Positions 45,691 through 57,472 are shown, counted from the stretch's first letter. The stretch is 64,000 bases of DNA from Pseudomonas sp. KU43P (GCF_033095865.1 NZ_AP019365.1:440001-504000), one strand, 5' to 3'. Notes: a model not told the origin generated them from the sequence alone. Made by a program: numbers and translations.

Positions 45691-46842
45691 TCACAGAACC
45701 TTCGGCACCTCGGGCAATGGCTTGCCCTTGGGCCACAGCATCCAGATCTGCCCCTGCTGCTTCATGTTGCCAGCCAGTTCCCCGGCCTGCGGGCCAGTCC
45801 CCCAGAACAGGTCTGCGCGCACTTCGCCGGTGATCGCGCCGCCGGTATCCTGGGCGCCGACCGGTCGGACCACAGGGCTGCCATCAGGTCGCGTGGTGGA
45901 CAGCCACAACAGGCTGCCCAGCGGGATCACCTTGCGGTCGATGGCAACGCTGTAGCCGGCAGTCAGCGGCACGTTGAGCGACCCGCGTGGCCCCTCGTTG
46001 CTGTCGGGGCGGGTGCTGAAGAACACATAGCTGGGGTTGCTGGCCAGCAGTTCCGGTACGCGCTGCGGGTTGGCCTGGGCCCAGGAATGGATGGCGCCCA
46101 TGCTCACGTCTTCTTTCTTCAATTGGCCCTGTTCGATCAGCCAGCGACCAATCGGTCGGTAGGGGTGGCCGTTCTGGTCGGCGTAACCCAGGCGCAGTTG
46201 CCGGCCATTGTCCAGTTGCACGCGCCCTGAGCCTTGGATCTGCAGGAACTGCAAATCCATCGGGTCGGTAAGCCAGGCCAGCACAGGTGCCTTGGCGCCG
46301 TCGCGGTAGATCACTTCGGCGGTGTCATAGGGTTTCAGTACGCGCCCTTCAAGGCGGCCGCGCAGACGCTTGCCCTTGAGCTCGGGGTAGACGCTCGCCA
46401 GGTCGACGACAATCATGTCCTCGGGAATGCCATAGACCGGCACCTGGGCCTTTTCGGTGCGCTTCAGGCTGCCTGGATAAACCGGCTCGTAGTAGCCGGT
46501 GATAAGGCCGTTAGCGTTGTTTTCGGCTGAGCGCAGTCCGTAGACCTGCAGTTGCTGCTGCAGGAAACCACGTACCTGGGCGGCATCCTCTGGGATGGCT
46601 TGCGCCGCTTCACAGGTGGCGGCCCACACCGGGTCGCGCTTGAGTTTTTCACAACCCGCCCGCCAGGCCTCGAAACCTGCAAGCAGGTCGCTATCGCTGA
46701 CCTTGGGCAGGTCGTTCCAAGTGGCGGGTGCGTAGGTGGCGATGGCATGCGGCTCTGGCTTGGCGTTTTCGCCGCCATTGCAGCCCGCCAGCAGGGCCAG
46801 GGCCGGGAGTGTCCAGGCCAGGTGGCGCAGGGCAGATTTCAT
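45691..46842 (-). CDS. mltA: Membrane-bound lytic murein transglycosylase A
   Basis: The 383-residue lipoprotein has the lipobox LALLAGC after a signal peptide and then the MltA and 3D domains. Visible motifs are GLITGYYEPVYPGSLKR, VYGIPEDMIVVDL, WLTDPMDLQFLQIQGSGRVQL and VAIDRKVIPLGSLLWLS..VGAQDTGGAITGEVRADLFWGTG, which holds the catalytic Asp. It cleaves peptidoglycan with 1,6-anhydro ends at the outer membrane. The ATG at 46842 opens a proper lipoprotein signal; a start nine codons earlier is possible but less likely. Confidence 0.95.
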   Translation of the reverse strand: MKSALRHLAWTLPALALLAGCNGGENAKPEPHAIATYAPATWNDLPKVSDSDLLAGFEAWRAGCEKLKRDPVWAATCEAAQAIPEDAAQVRGFLQQQLQVYGLRSAENNANGLITGYYEPVYPGSLKRTEKAQVPVYGIPEDMIVVDLASVYPELKGKRLRGRLEGRVLKPYDTAEVIYRDGAKAPVLAWLTDPMDLQFLQIQGSGRVQLDNGRQLRLGYADQNGHPYRPIGRWLIEQGQLKKEDVSMGAIHSWAQANPQRVPELLASNPSYVFFSTRPDSNEGPRGSLNVPLTAGYSVAIDRKVIPLGSLLWLSTTRPDGSPVVRPVGAQDTGGAITGEVRADLFWGTGPQAGELAGNMKQQGQIWMLWPKGKPLPEVPKVL

Positions 46843-46960
46843 TGGTGGGTTCCTGTCAGCGGTGAACATGAAGAATCACCCCTGTGTTTTATGTGGCTAT
46901 TGGTCTTTGCCCGGCAGGCGGCGATACTGGCCGCCCATTTGCGAGGCCCAAGAGACCGTG

Positions 46961-47407
46961 ATGTTCAAGCGATTGACCGTAGTACTGCTCGCCGCCCTTG
47001 CCCTGACCGCCTGTGACCGGGTCGACCCGAATTCGCCACTGGGCAAGCGCAAGGCGATCTTCAAGGACATGCTCAAGACCAGCGAGGATCTAGGAGGCAT
47101 GCTGCGCGGGCGTTTGCCGTTCGACGCAGTCAAGTTCGCCGATGGGGCGCTGAAGCTCGACACCCTGTCCCACGAGCCCTGGCAGCACTTCCCCCAGGTG
47201 CGCGATGACGGCGACAGCAGCGCGCGGCCCGAAGTGTGGGAGCGCCAGGCACGCTTCCATGACCTTGCCCAGGCCCTGGAAGGCGTCACCGGCGAGTTGG
47301 TCGAGGTGACGCGCACTCAGCCCCTGGACGCTGCGCAGCTGAAAGGGCCGATGGACAAGGTCGAGGCTGCTTGCAAGGCCTGCCATACCGAGTTCCGCAA
47401 TCATTGA
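46961..47407 (+). CDS. Cytochrome c' -type lipoprotein
   Basis: The 148-residue protein has a lipoprotein signal (MFKRLTVVLLAALALTAC, lipid-anchored Cys18) and a four-helix body that ends in the haem-binding motif CKACH at residues 138-142, close to the C-terminus as in cytochrome c'. Such cytochromes bind NO or CO and are usually soluble; a lipid anchor is uncommon. The ATG at 46961 is chosen because the N-terminus then reads as a clean lipoprotein signal. It is divergent from mltA. Confidence 0.88.
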   Translation: MFKRLTVVLLAALALTACDRVDPNSPLGKRKAIFKDMLKTSEDLGGMLRGRLPFDAVKFADGALKLDTLSHEPWQHFPQVRDDGDSSARPEVWERQARFHDLAQALEGVTGELVEVTRTQPLDAAQLKGPMDKVEAACKACHTEFRNH

Positions 47408-47413
47408 TCCTTC

Positions 47414-47453
47414 GTGGGGGCTATTGCCGGCTTGCCGGTGATCAGCCCCTCAC
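47414..47453. terminator. Hairpin between cytochrome c' and DUF1090 genes
   Basis: The sequence GGGGCTATTGCCGG-CTTG-CCGGTGATCAGCCCC folds into a near-perfect stem between two converging stops. It is a single compact unit rather than a REP pair and is a candidate bidirectional terminator. Confidence 0.55.
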
Positions 47454-47465
47454 AGTCGATGCGCA

Positions 47466-47858
47466 TCAACGGTCAAGTTCGTCGACCGCTTCCTGTAGTT
47501 CCTTGCGCGACTCGGCCAGCTTGTCCTTGCGCTTGTTGATTTTCTCCGCGTCGCCTTTCTTCTCGGCCTTCTTCAGGTCTTTCTCGCGCTGCGCCACTTC
47601 ATGACGGGCATCGAGCACCTTTTGCTCGCGCTCTTTGCGCAGGCTCGCGTCGGTGCAATTGTCGACCCCACGCAGCGCCTCTTCCAGGCCTGCGACTTGG
47701 TCACTGTTGCCATGCTCACGGGCGATCTTCAGCTGATTCTCGATGGCGCTGCGTTTGGCAGCGCAACCGGTCAGGCCGGCATCCGGCTCGGCAGCCTGCG
47801 CGACACCTGCGCACAGGCCGAGTGTTGCCAGCAGAACGAGGGTGGAAATACGTTTCAT
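47466..47858 (-). CDS. DUF1090 periplasmic protein (YqjC-like)
   Basis: The 130-residue protein has a signal peptide (MKRISTLVLLATLGLCAGVAQA) and the DUF1090 body: GLTGCAAKRSAIENQLKIAREHGNSDQVAGLEEALRGVDNCTDASLRKEREQKVLDARHEVAQREKDLKKAEKKGDAEKINKRKDKLAESRKEL. Two cysteines and a long charged coiled coil are typical. Function is unknown; E. coli YqjC is linked to stress. The gene stands alone between two converging and tandem neighbours. Confidence 0.9.
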   Translation of the reverse strand: MKRISTLVLLATLGLCAGVAQAAEPDAGLTGCAAKRSAIENQLKIAREHGNSDQVAGLEEALRGVDNCTDASLRKEREQKVLDARHEVAQREKDLKKAEKKGDAEKINKRKDKLAESRKELQEAVDELDR

Positions 47859-47989
47859 CAGGGCCTCCTTGACGGGGCGGGGCAGCAGAAAGTTGTGGCA
47901 AATGCTGCCTTGGTTTTACCGATTTAGGAACCCTTGTTGGACTTTTCTAGAACAAACCGTGGCATTCATGGCCTCTATTTTGTGAAAAG

Positions 47990-49720
<1,731 letters not shown>

Positions 49721-49778
49721 TCAGCCTAGGCGGGTGTCTGCGGCCCTGCAGAGGGCAGTTGTCAGCCGATATGTCACG

Positions 49779-49813
49779 AAAAAGCCCCTGCCGATCACTC
49801 GGCAGGGGCTTTC
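49779..49813. terminator. Intrinsic terminator after metK
   Basis: The arms AAAGCCCCTGCCGA (49781-49794) and TCGGCAGGGGCTTT (49799-49812) form a 14-bp stem with a TCAC loop; on the minus strand a TTTTT run follows, just after the metK stop at 49833. Confidence 0.95.
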
Positions 49814-49832
49814 GTTTACCGCTGTAGGAAGA

Positions 49833-51023
49833 TTACAGGCCGGCAGCGTCACGCAGCGACTGGGCGCGGTCGGTACGTTCCCAGGTGAAGGTGGTGAAGG
49901 TGTCGTCGCCGACAGTCTTCTGCTGCGGGGTACGGCCGAAGTGACCGTAGGCAGCGGTTTCCTGATACATCGGGTGCAGCAGGTCGAGCATGGTGGTGAT
50001 GGCGTATGGACGCAGGTCGAAGCACTCGCGCACCAGTTGCACGATCTTGGCGTCCGAAACCTTGCCGGTACCGAAGGTGTTGATCGAGATGGAGGTAGGC
50101 TGGGCCACGCCGATGGCGTAGGACACCTGGATCTCGCAACGCTCGGCCAGGCCAGCGGCGACGATGTTCTTGGCCACGTAGCGGCCGGCGTAGGCGGCGG
50201 AACGGTCGACCTTGGACGGATCCTTGCCGGAGAACGCGCCACCACCGTGGCGGGCCATGCCGCCGTAGGAGTCGACGATGATCTTGCGGCCGGTCAGGCC
50301 GCAGTCGCCCACCGGGCCACCGATGATGAAGTTGCCGGTCGGGTTGATGTGGTACTGGGTGTCCTTGTGCAGCAGTTCGGCAGGCAGGGTGTGCTTGACG
50401 ATCAGCTCCATCACCGCTTCCTGCAGGTCTTTCTGGGACACTTCAGGGTTGTGCTGGGTCGACAGCACGACGGCGTCGATACCCACGACCTTGCCGTTTT
50501 CGTAGCGGCAGGTGACCTGCGACTTGGCGTCTGGGCGCAGCCATGGCAGCAGCTTGGACTTGCGCGCTTCGGCCTGGCGCTCGACCAGACGGTGCGAGAA
50601 ACAGATAGGTGCTGGCATCAGCACGTCGGTTTCGTTGCTCGCGTAGCCGAACATCAGACCCTGGTCGCCCGCGCCCTGGTCTTCCGGGCGGGAGCGGTCA
50701 ACGCCCTGGGCGATGTCCACCGACTGCTTGCCGATGATGTTCATCACGGCGCAGGTGGCGCCGTCGAAGCCGACGTCGGAGCTGTTGTAGCCGATGTCGA
50801 TGATGACCTTGCGCACCAGCTCTTCCAGGTCGACCCAGGCCGAGGTGGTCACTTCGCCGGCGATGATGGCGACACCGGTCTTGACCAGGGTTTCGCAGGC
50901 CACGCGGGCGTACTTGTCCTGGGCGATGATGGCGTCCAGGACCGCGTCAGAAATCTGGTCGGCGATCTTGTCCGGATGCCCTTCGGACACGGACTCGGAG
51001 GTGAAAAGGGAGTATTCGCTCAT
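49833..51023 (-). CDS. metK: S-adenosylmethionine synthetase
   Basis: The 396-residue enzyme makes SAM from methionine and ATP. It begins [37 protein letters not shown], which carries the metal-binding and ATP motifs, and continues with [12 protein letters not shown], the flexible loop and [20 protein letters not shown]. An AGGAAC ribosome-binding site precedes the ATG. It begins only 19 bp after the stop of the SahR-like gene, so it is probably co-transcribed with that regulator, and it ends in a strong terminator. Confidence 0.98.
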   Translation of the reverse strand: MSEYSLFTSESVSEGHPDKIADQISDAVLDAIIAQDKYARVACETLVKTGVAIIAGEVTTSAWVDLEELVRKVIIDIGYNSSDVGFDGATCAVMNIIGKQSVDIAQGVDRSRPEDQGAGDQGLMFGYASNETDVLMPAPICFSHRLVERQAEARKSKLLPWLRPDAKSQVTCRYENGKVVGIDAVVLSTQHNPEVSQKDLQEAVMELIVKHTLPAELLHKDTQYHINPTGNFIIGGPVGDCGLTGRKIIVDSYGGMARHGGGAFSGKDPSKVDRSAAYAGRYVAKNIVAAGLAERCEIQVSYAIGVAQPTSISINTFGTGKVSDAKIVQLVRECFDLRPYAITTMLDLLHPMYQETAAYGHFGRTPQQKTVGDDTFTTFTWERTDRAQSLRDAAGL

Positions 51024-51042
51024 CTCGACGGGTTCCTAAAAT

Positions 51043-52023
51043 TTACCGATGGTGAGTGTCGCCAGTCGTCCGCTGGAAATGGCGGACCTGTATCTGGAAA
51101 CCGTTACGCAAGCCCACGTAGAGGCTGTCCCCGGGGGCCAGCCCAGCCGCATTGGCCCAACGGGCCAGGTCGTCCTGTTCGAAGCCGAGCCAGAGGTCGC
51201 CGCAGGCATCCCGCGCCCAACCCTGGTCATGGCTGCACAGTTCGGTGACCAGCAGGCTGCCGCCCGCTTTCACCCGTTTGGCCAGCAGGCGCAGGGCCAG
51301 GGCCGGGTCGCTGAAATGGTGCAGCACCATGTTCAGCACAACGCAGTCGGCTTCCACATCCGTTGCACCCAGTGCATCGGCCAACTGCAGGTTTACATTA
51401 TTCAGGCCTTCGCGATCGCACACCTGGCGCGCCAGATCGAGCATTGTCGGGCTGTTGTCCAGGGCGGTGACGCGGGCGAAGCGCCGAGCCAGGTCGGGCA
51501 GGAAGCCACCGTCGCCGGGGCCTACTTCCAGCGCGCTGGCGCTTGGCGCGAAATTCAGTTTGTCGAGCAGTGCCAGCAAGCTTTCGCGGTACTGCGGCAG
51601 CCCGGCGATCAGGTCTTGCTGGGCGCGGAATTTCTCCTCCACGCGCAGGAAGAAGTCCTGGCTGGTGGCAGCGCGGCGTTGCTGGATCTGCGCGATGCGG
51701 GCCTGGACATCCTGCGCCAGGGCCAGTTCGTCGACCTCCTCGAGCAGCGCCGTGTGCAGGCGGCCGTGCGGCAGGGCGCGGCGGTAGAAAATGGCATTGC
51801 CTTCGCGGCGCGTGGCCACCAGCTCGGCCTGGGCCAGCACCTTGAGGTGATGGCTCATGCCCGATTGGCCGATGTCGAAGATCTGCGCCAGCTCCAGCAC
51901 GCCGAACGAGTCGCTGGCCAGTACCCGCAGAACGTTCAGGCGCAACTCGTCGCCGCTGGCTTTGCACAGGGCTGCCAGGGTGTCACTTTGCTGGGGCGGG
52001 ATCGATTGCGCACGCTGATTCAT
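51043..52023 (-). CDS. sahR: ArsR-type regulator fused to a methyltransferase domain (SahR-like)
   Basis: The 326-residue protein has an ArsR winged helix at residues 10-90 (CKASGDELRLNVLRVLASDSFGVLELAQIFDIGQSGMSHHLKVLAQAELVATRREGNAIFYRR) and a class I methyltransferase fold from about residue 155 with the SAM motif ALEVGPGDGGFLPDLARRFARVTALDNS and motif IV ADCVVLNMVLHHF. This is the architecture of SahR, a proteobacterial repressor that senses SAH and controls SAM-cycle genes; no methyltransferase activity is required. It lies directly upstream of metK and is divergent from tkt, with a 26-bp palindrome in its upstream region. The symbol is by resemblance only. Confidence 0.8.
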   Translation of the reverse strand: MNQRAQSIPPQQSDTLAALCKASGDELRLNVLRVLASDSFGVLELAQIFDIGQSGMSHHLKVLAQAELVATRREGNAIFYRRALPHGRLHTALLEEVDELALAQDVQARIAQIQQRRAATSQDFFLRVEEKFRAQQDLIAGLPQYRESLLALLDKLNFAPSASALEVGPGDGGFLPDLARRFARVTALDNSPTMLDLARQVCDREGLNNVNLQLADALGATDVEADCVVLNMVLHHFSDPALALRLLAKRVKAGGSLLVTELCSHDQGWARDACGDLWLGFEQDDLARWANAAGLAPGDSLYVGLRNGFQIQVRHFQRTTGDTHHR

Positions 52024-52062
52024 GGGCCGGCAGTCTAGACAGGCATCGTTGCCCTCGCAAGA

Positions 52063-52088
52063 CCAATATCAAAAAGTTTTGATATTGG
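52063..52088. promoter_or_regulatory. 26-bp palindrome, candidate SahR operator
   Basis: The arms CCAATATCAAAA (52063-52074) and TTTTGATATTGG (52077-52088) are perfectly complementary with a 2-base centre. The repeat lies 40 bp before the ATG of the SahR-like gene and 174 bp before tkt, in the only space between the two divergent transcripts. Its size and symmetry suit an ArsR-family dimer. Confidence 0.75.
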
Positions 52089-52261
52089 CTGATGGGCGGG
52101 TGCGGTGGTCGCTATGGTTTCCCGGTTTTCACCCGCTTTGCTGCCCAATCACAGGAAAAATACCCAACTGCGACCATACGTCATTGCCCCGGGGCCCGCC
52201 TGTGGGCGAAAATGGCCGCCTTTTTCGTAACACCACCTATTCAAGCCCCAGGAGATAAGCG

Positions 52262-54259
52262 ATGCCCAGCCGTCGTGAACGTGCCAACGCCATTCGTGCC
52301 CTCAGCATGGATGCCGTGCAAAAGGCTAACAGCGGCCACCCAGGTGCCCCCATGGGCATGGCGGATATCGCTGAAGTGCTTTGGCGCGACTATCTGAAGC
52401 ACAACCCGAGCAATCCGAAATTCGCTGACCGTGACCGCTTCGTGCTGTCCAACGGCCACGGCTCGATGCTGATCTATTCGCTGCTGCACCTGACCGGCTA
52501 CGACGTCACCATCGATGACATCAAAGGCTTCCGCCAACTGCACAGCCGCACCCCGGGCCACCCGGAATACGGTTACACCCCTGGCGTCGAAACCACCACC
52601 GGTCCGCTTGGCCAGGGCATCGCCAACGCCGTGGGCTTCGCCCTGGCGGAAAAAGTGCTGGCCGCCCAGTTCAACCGTGACGGCCACAACATCGTCGACC
52701 ACAACACCTACGTGTTCCTCGGCGATGGCTGCATGATGGAAGGTATCTCCCACGAAGTCGCCTCGCTGGCCGGCACCCTGGGCTTGAACAAGCTGATCGC
52801 CTTCTACGACGACAACGGCATCTCGATCGACGGTGAAGTGCACGGCTGGTTCACCGACAACACCCCGGCCCGCTTCGAAGCGTACAACTGGCAGGTGATT
52901 CGCAACGTCGACGGTCACGACGCCGAAGAAATCAAGATGGCGATCGAGACGGCGCGCAAGAGCGACCGCCCGACCCTGATCTGCTGCAAGACCATCATCG
53001 GTTTCGGCTCGCCGAACAAGCAGGGCAAGGAAGACTGCCACGGTGCACCGCTGGGCAACGACGAAATCGCCCTGGCCCGCAAGGAACTGAACTGGAACCA
53101 CGGTCCGTTCGAAATCCCTGCCGACATCTATGCCGAGTGGGACGCCAAGGCTGCCGGTGCCAAGGCCGAGGCCGACTGGAACCAGCGTTTCGACGCCTAC
53201 GCCAAGGCTTACCCAGCGCTGGCCGCAGAGTTCAAGCGCCGTGACAGTGGCGAGCTGCCGGCCGACTTCAGCGAGAAGGCCCAGGCCTACATCAATGAAG
53301 TGGCTGCCAAGGGCGAGACCATCGCCAGCCGCAAGGCCAGCCAGAATGCCCTGAATGCCTTCGGCCCACTGTTGCCTGAGTTCCTCGGTGGCTCGGCTGA
53401 CCTGGCTGGCTCCAACCTGACCCTGTGGAAAGGTTGCAAGGGCGTAGAAGCCAATGACGCCAGCGGCAACTATGTGTTCTACGGCGTGCGCGAATTCGGC
53501 ATGACCGCGATCATGAACGGTGTCGCCCTGCACGGCGGCCTGGTGCCTTACGGCGCGACTTTCCTGATGTTCATGGAATACGCCCGTAACGCGGTACGCA
53601 TGTCTGCTCTGATGAAGCAGCGCGTGATCCACGTCTACACCCACGACTCCATCGGCCTGGGCGAAGACGGCCCGACTCACCAGCCGATCGAGCAGTTGAC
53701 CAGCCTGCGCAGCACACCGAACCTGGATACCTGGCGCCCAGCCGACGCGGTCGAATCGGCCGTGTCCTGGAAGCACGCCCTGGAGCGCAAGGACGGCCCT
53801 TCGGCGCTGATCTTCTCGCGCCAGAACCTGCAGCACCAGGCGCGCGACGCCCAGCAGATCGCCGACATCAACCGCGGCGGCTACGTTCTGAAAGACTGCG
53901 CTGGCGAGCCGGAACTGATCCTGATCGCCACCGGTTCGGAAGTGGGCCTGGCCGTTCAGGCGCATGCCAAGCTGACCGAACAGGGCCGCAACGTACGCGT
54001 CGTTTCCATGCCGTGCACCAGCGTGTTCGATGCCCAGGACGCCGGCTACAAGCAGTCCGTGCTGCCAGTGGAAGTAGGTGCGCGTATCGCCATCGAAGCC
54101 GCCCACGCTGACTTCTGGTACAAGTACGTCGGCCTGGAAGGTCGTATCATCGGCATGACCACCTACGGTGAGTCGGCGCCGGCTCCTGCGCTGTTCGAGG
54201 AGTTCGGCTTCACCCTGGAAAACATCCTGGGCACCGCCGAAGAGCTGCTGGAAGACTGA
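52262..54259 (+). CDS. tktA: Transketolase
   Basis: The 665-residue enzyme links the pentose phosphate and glycolytic sugar pools using thiamine diphosphate. Features include [41 protein letters not shown] at the N-terminus, the TPP motif [50 protein letters not shown] and the [13 protein letters not shown]-terminus. AGGAGA precedes ATG 52262. It heads a cluster with epd, pgk and fba, and its product erythrose-4-phosphate is the substrate of Epd. Confidence 0.98.
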   Translation: MPSRRERANAIRALSMDAVQKANSGHPGAPMGMADIAEVLWRDYLKHNPSNPKFADRDRFVLSNGHGSMLIYSLLHLTGYDVTIDDIKGFRQLHSRTPGHPEYGYTPGVETTTGPLGQGIANAVGFALAEKVLAAQFNRDGHNIVDHNTYVFLGDGCMMEGISHEVASLAGTLGLNKLIAFYDDNGISIDGEVHGWFTDNTPARFEAYNWQVIRNVDGHDAEEIKMAIETARKSDRPTLICCKTIIGFGSPNKQGKEDCHGAPLGNDEIALARKELNWNHGPFEIPADIYAEWDAKAAGAKAEADWNQRFDAYAKAYPALAAEFKRRDSGELPADFSEKAQAYINEVAAKGETIASRKASQNALNAFGPLLPEFLGGSADLAGSNLTLWKGCKGVEANDASGNYVFYGVREFGMTAIMNGVALHGGLVPYGATFLMFMEYARNAVRMSALMKQRVIHVYTHDSIGLGEDGPTHQPIEQLTSLRSTPNLDTWRPADAVESAVSWKHALERKDGPSALIFSRQNLQHQARDAQQIADINRGGYVLKDCAGEPELILIATGSEVGLAVQAHAKLTEQGRNVRVVSMPCTSVFDAQDAGYKQSVLPVEVGARIAIEAAHADFWYKYVGLEGRIIGMTTYGESAPAPALFEEFGFTLENILGTAEELLED

Positions 54260-54279
54260 TAGACCTATGCGGCCTTGAT

Positions 54280-54366
54280 GGCCTCATCGCGGGCAAGCCC
54301 GCTCCTACAGGATGTTCGCAATCCCTGTAGGAGCGGGCTTGCCCGCGATGGGCCGCAAAGCGGCCC
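54280..54366. repeat. Inverted repeat between tktA and epd
   Basis: The arms CATCGCGGGCAAGCCCGCTCCTACAGG and complement form a long hairpin. It is a distinct repeat family (GCGGGCAAGCCCGC core) from the GCCGGCAAGCCGGC REP elements, and separates two co-directional genes. Confidence 0.8.
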
Positions 54367-54390
54367 CTATAGCCCGTTAGCGAGCCACCA

Positions 54391-55452
54391 ATGCCCCACC
54401 TGCGTCCCTACAAAGTTGCACTCAACGGTTATGGCCGCATTGGCCGCTGTGTCCTGCGCGCACTGTTCGAGCGAGGGGCAAAGGCCGGTTTCGAGATCGT
54501 TGCGCTGAACGACCTGGCCGACCAGGCCAGCGTTGAGTACCTGACACGCTTCGACTCCACTCACGGGCGTTTCCCCGGCGAGGTGAAGGTCGACGGCGAT
54601 TGTCTGCATATCAATGGCGACTGCGTGAAGGTGTTGCGCAGCGCCACTCCCGAGGGCGTCGACTGGGCGTCTCTGGATATCGACCTGGTGCTGGAGTGTT
54701 CCGGTGCCTATCACACCCGCGCCGATGGCCAGCGTTTCCTCGATGCTGGCGCGCCGCGGGTGCTGTTTTCCCAACCCATGGCCAGTGAGGCCGACGTGGA
54801 TGCCACGGTGGTCTACGGCATCAACCAGGATGTCCTGACCGGCGGCGAGCGCCTGGTGTCCAATGCCTCCTGCACCACCAACTGCGGCGTACCGCTGCTG
54901 CGTGTGCTGGACCAGGCCTTTGGCATCGAGTACGTGCAGATCACCACCATTCACTCGGCCATGAACGATCAGCCGGTGATCGACGCCTATCACCACGAAG
55001 ACCTGCGCCGCACGCGCTCGGCCTTCCAGTCGGTGATTCCGGTGTCCACGGGGCTTGCGCGGGGCATCGAGCGGCTGCTGCCGGAACTTGCCGGGCGAAT
55101 CCAGGCCAAAGCGGTACGCGTGCCGACCGTCAACGTCTCGTGCCTGGATATCACCCTGCAGACCGCCCGCGACACCAGTGCGGCCGAGGTCAACCGGGTA
55201 TTGCGCGAGGCGGCGCTGGAAGGCCCGCTGAAAGGCTTGCTGGCCTACACCGAGCTGCCCCACGCCAGCTGTGATTTCAACCATGACCCGCATTCGGCCA
55301 TCGTCGATGCCAGCCAGACCCGCGTCTCAGGCCCTCGCCTGGTGAACCTGCTGGCTTGGTTCGACAACGAATGGGGGTTCGCCAACCGTATGCTCGACGT
55401 TGCCGAACACTTTCTGCACGTCGTCCACCCAACCCGCACCAAACAGCCCTGA
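54391..55452 (+). CDS. epd: Erythrose-4-phosphate dehydrogenase / GAPDH-like
   Basis: The 353-residue enzyme of the GAPDH family oxidises erythrose-4-phosphate to 4-phosphoerythronate, the first step to pyridoxal phosphate. The NAD motif is NGYGRIGRCVLRALF and the catalytic Cys161 lies in SNASCTTNC, with HSAMNDQPVIDAYHHEDLRRTRSA after it. The clustering with tktA, which makes the substrate, and pgk supports Epd rather than GapA, but the sequence alone does not separate them fully. pgk follows after 12 bp. Confidence 0.92.
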   Translation: MPHLRPYKVALNGYGRIGRCVLRALFERGAKAGFEIVALNDLADQASVEYLTRFDSTHGRFPGEVKVDGDCLHINGDCVKVLRSATPEGVDWASLDIDLVLECSGAYHTRADGQRFLDAGAPRVLFSQPMASEADVDATVVYGINQDVLTGGERLVSNASCTTNCGVPLLRVLDQAFGIEYVQITTIHSAMNDQPVIDAYHHEDLRRTRSAFQSVIPVSTGLARGIERLLPELAGRIQAKAVRVPTVNVSCLDITLQTARDTSAAEVNRVLREAALEGPLKGLLAYTELPHASCDFNHDPHSAIVDASQTRVSGPRLVNLLAWFDNEWGFANRMLDVAEHFLHVVHPTRTKQP

Positions 55453-55464
55453 AGGACTGCATTC

Positions 55465-56628
55465 ATGACCGTGTTGAAGATGACCGACCTCGACCTGCAA
55501 GGCAAACGCGTACTGATCCGCGAAGACCTCAACGTGCCTGTGAAGGACGGTGTGGTAGCCAGCGACGCGCGTATCCTGGCTGCGCTGCCGACCATCAAGC
55601 TGGCCCTGGAAAAGGGCGCGGCGGTAATGGTCTGCTCGCACCTGGGCCGCCCCACCGAAGGCGAATTCTCGGCCGAGAACAGCCTCAAGCCGGTAGCCGA
55701 CTACCTGAGCAAGGCCCTGGGCCGCGACGTGCCACTGGTCGCTGACTACCTGGACGGTATCGAGGTCAAAGCCGGTGAGCTGGTGCTGTTCGAGAACGTG
55801 CGCTTCAACAAGGGCGAGAAGAAGAACGCTGACGAGCTGGCGCAGAAGTACGCTGCCCTGTGCGACGTCTTCGTCATGGACGCGTTCGGCACCGCTCACC
55901 GCGCCGAAGGCTCCACCCACGGTGTTGCCAAGTTCGCCAAGGTCGCCGCGGCCGGCCCGCTGCTGGCTGCCGAACTGGATGCCCTGGGCAAGGCCCTGAA
56001 AGCCCCGGCCAAGCCAATGGCGGCCATCGTTGCCGGCTCCAAGGTGTCCACCAAGCTGGACGTGCTGAACAGCCTGAGCACCGTGTGCGACCAGCTGATC
56101 GTCGGTGGCGGTATCGCCAACACCTTCCTCGCCGCCGCCGGTCACCCGGTTGGCAAGTCGCTGTATGAGCCTGACCTGGTGGACACCGCCAAGGCCATCG
56201 CCGCCAAGGTCAGCGTACCGCTGCCGGTCGACGTGGTCGTGGCCAAGGAATTCGCCGAAACCGCCGAAGCCACCGTCAAGGCCATCGCTGATGTGGCGGC
56301 TGACGACATGATTCTGGACATTGGCCCACAAACCGCCGCCAACTTCGCCGAGCTGCTGAAGTCGTCGAAGACCATCCTGTGGAACGGCCCGGTCGGTGTG
56401 TTCGAGTTCGACCAGTTCGGCAACGGCACCAAGGTGCTGGCCAAGGCCATCGCCGACAGCGCGGCATTCTCCATCGCTGGCGGCGGCGACACCTTGGCAG
56501 CCATCGATAAATATGGCGTTGGCGCCGATATCTCCTACATTTCTACCGGTGGCGGTGCGTTCCTCGAGTTCGTCGAGGGCAAGGTACTGCCGGCTGTGGC
56601 GATCCTGGAAGAGCGGGCAAAAGCCTGA
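55465..56628 (+). CDS. pgk: Phosphoglycerate kinase
   Basis: The 387-residue glycolytic kinase begins [63 protein letters not shown], with RxDLNVP and SHLGRP motifs, [38 protein letters not shown], and the C-terminal nucleotide motif [37 protein letters not shown]. It catalyses reversible phosphate transfer between 1,3-bisphosphoglycerate and ADP. A small lipoprotein gene follows. Confidence 0.98.
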   Translation: MTVLKMTDLDLQGKRVLIREDLNVPVKDGVVASDARILAALPTIKLALEKGAAVMVCSHLGRPTEGEFSAENSLKPVADYLSKALGRDVPLVADYLDGIEVKAGELVLFENVRFNKGEKKNADELAQKYAALCDVFVMDAFGTAHRAEGSTHGVAKFAKVAAAGPLLAAELDALGKALKAPAKPMAAIVAGSKVSTKLDVLNSLSTVCDQLIVGGGIANTFLAAAGHPVGKSLYEPDLVDTAKAIAAKVSVPLPVDVVVAKEFAETAEATVKAIADVAADDMILDIGPQTAANFAELLKSSKTILWNGPVGVFEFDQFGNGTKVLAKAIADSAAFSIAGGGDTLAAIDKYGVGADISYISTGGGAFLEFVEGKVLPAVAILEERAKA

Positions 56629-56660
56629 CAATGGCGGCGCCTGGCAAAGGGAGCGACCTG

Positions 56661-56879
56661 ATGGTCAAGCGATTGCCTGTGATGATCGTGGCGGCTTTGC
56701 TGGGCGCCTGCTCCAGCGCACCGTCGTCGGACAGCGACCCGGCGCAAGCGCCCAAGGGTGGTTGCTATCAGTCCGAGTGGCAGGCCGAGACCGTGCCGGT
56801 GATCAGCAAGCGCGTGGGCCCGGAAGGCCTGGAAAAATATGACGAAGAGCACCAGCGCAAGGCGCCGGGCTGCCCTTGA
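56661..56879 (+). CDS. Small predicted lipoprotein
   Basis: The 72-residue product starts at ATG 56661 after GGGAG and has a lipoprotein signal (MVKRLPVMIVAALLGACSSAPSSD, lipid Cys17). The mature part is short and hydrophilic (QAPKGGCYQSEWQAETVPVISKRVGPEGLEKYDEEHQRKAPGCP) with two further cysteines. I do not recognise its function. It lies between pgk and the MliC-like gene. Confidence 0.8.
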   Translation: MVKRLPVMIVAALLGACSSAPSSDSDPAQAPKGGCYQSEWQAETVPVISKRVGPEGLEKYDEEHQRKAPGCP

Positions 56880-56922
56880 TCGGGTGGTTGGCAACCTGCA
56901 GGCTGTTTTGTGGTCTTGAACA

Positions 56923-57029
56923 GGGGGCCGCTGTGCGGCCTATCGCCGGCAAGCCGGCTCCCACAGATACAGCGGCGACTTCGATGTGGGAGCCGGCTTG
57001 CCGGCGATTGGGCTGCAAAGCAGCCCCAA
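56923..57029. repeat. Paired REP hairpin between the small lipoprotein and MliC-like genes
   Basis: Inverted REP units (TATCGCCGGCAAGCCGGCT and complement) with outer GGGGCCGC / GCAGCCCC partners. Confidence 0.85.
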
Positions 57030-57042
57030 GCGGAGTAATTTG

Positions 57043-57372
57043 ATGAAAGCGCTCTTGGCCGTGACGGCCCTGGCGACACTGGCAGGATGCTCGCTGCTGC
57101 AGCCGGCGCAACCCGCCCCGGCAGACAACTGGACCCGCTGGGTCTGCGACAGCCAGACCGAAGTGCTATGGCGCTTCGCCGATGCGCAACAGGACTCGGT
57201 CGACGTTCGCCTCGGCGGCGGTGACCAAGTCTACCGGCTCAAGTCCGAGCCGAGCGCCTCGGGTGCGATGTACAGCGATGGCGTGCTGGCCTTCCACACC
57301 AAGGGCGAAGAAGGCCTGGTGTACTGGGTGGCGACCAACGATCTGATAGGGCGGGGCTGCAAGGCACCGTGA
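57043..57372 (+). CDS. MliC-like lysozyme inhibitor lipoprotein
   Basis: The 109-residue protein has a lipoprotein signal ([16 protein letters not shown], lipid Cys16) and a MliC-type beta barrel: [13 protein letters not shown] then [23 protein letters not shown] and a final Cys pair partner in GRGCKAP. MliC proteins inhibit c-type lysozyme at the outer membrane; the SG.xYxDG motif is the inhibitory loop. CGGAG at 57031-57035 is the likely ribosome-binding site. Identification by motif only. Confidence 0.8.
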   Translation: MKALLAVTALATLAGCSLLQPAQPAPADNWTRWVCDSQTEVLWRFADAQQDSVDVRLGGGDQVYRLKSEPSASGAMYSDGVLAFHTKGEEGLVYWVATNDLIGRGCKAP

Positions 57373-57472
57373 CTGGCCGGGCCGCGTAAACGGCCCACAC
57401 TACTTGAACAGCAACCGCCCCTGCGGCAGGCTTGCACGAAACAAACGACGCTTGTCGGGAGAGAGATACACA

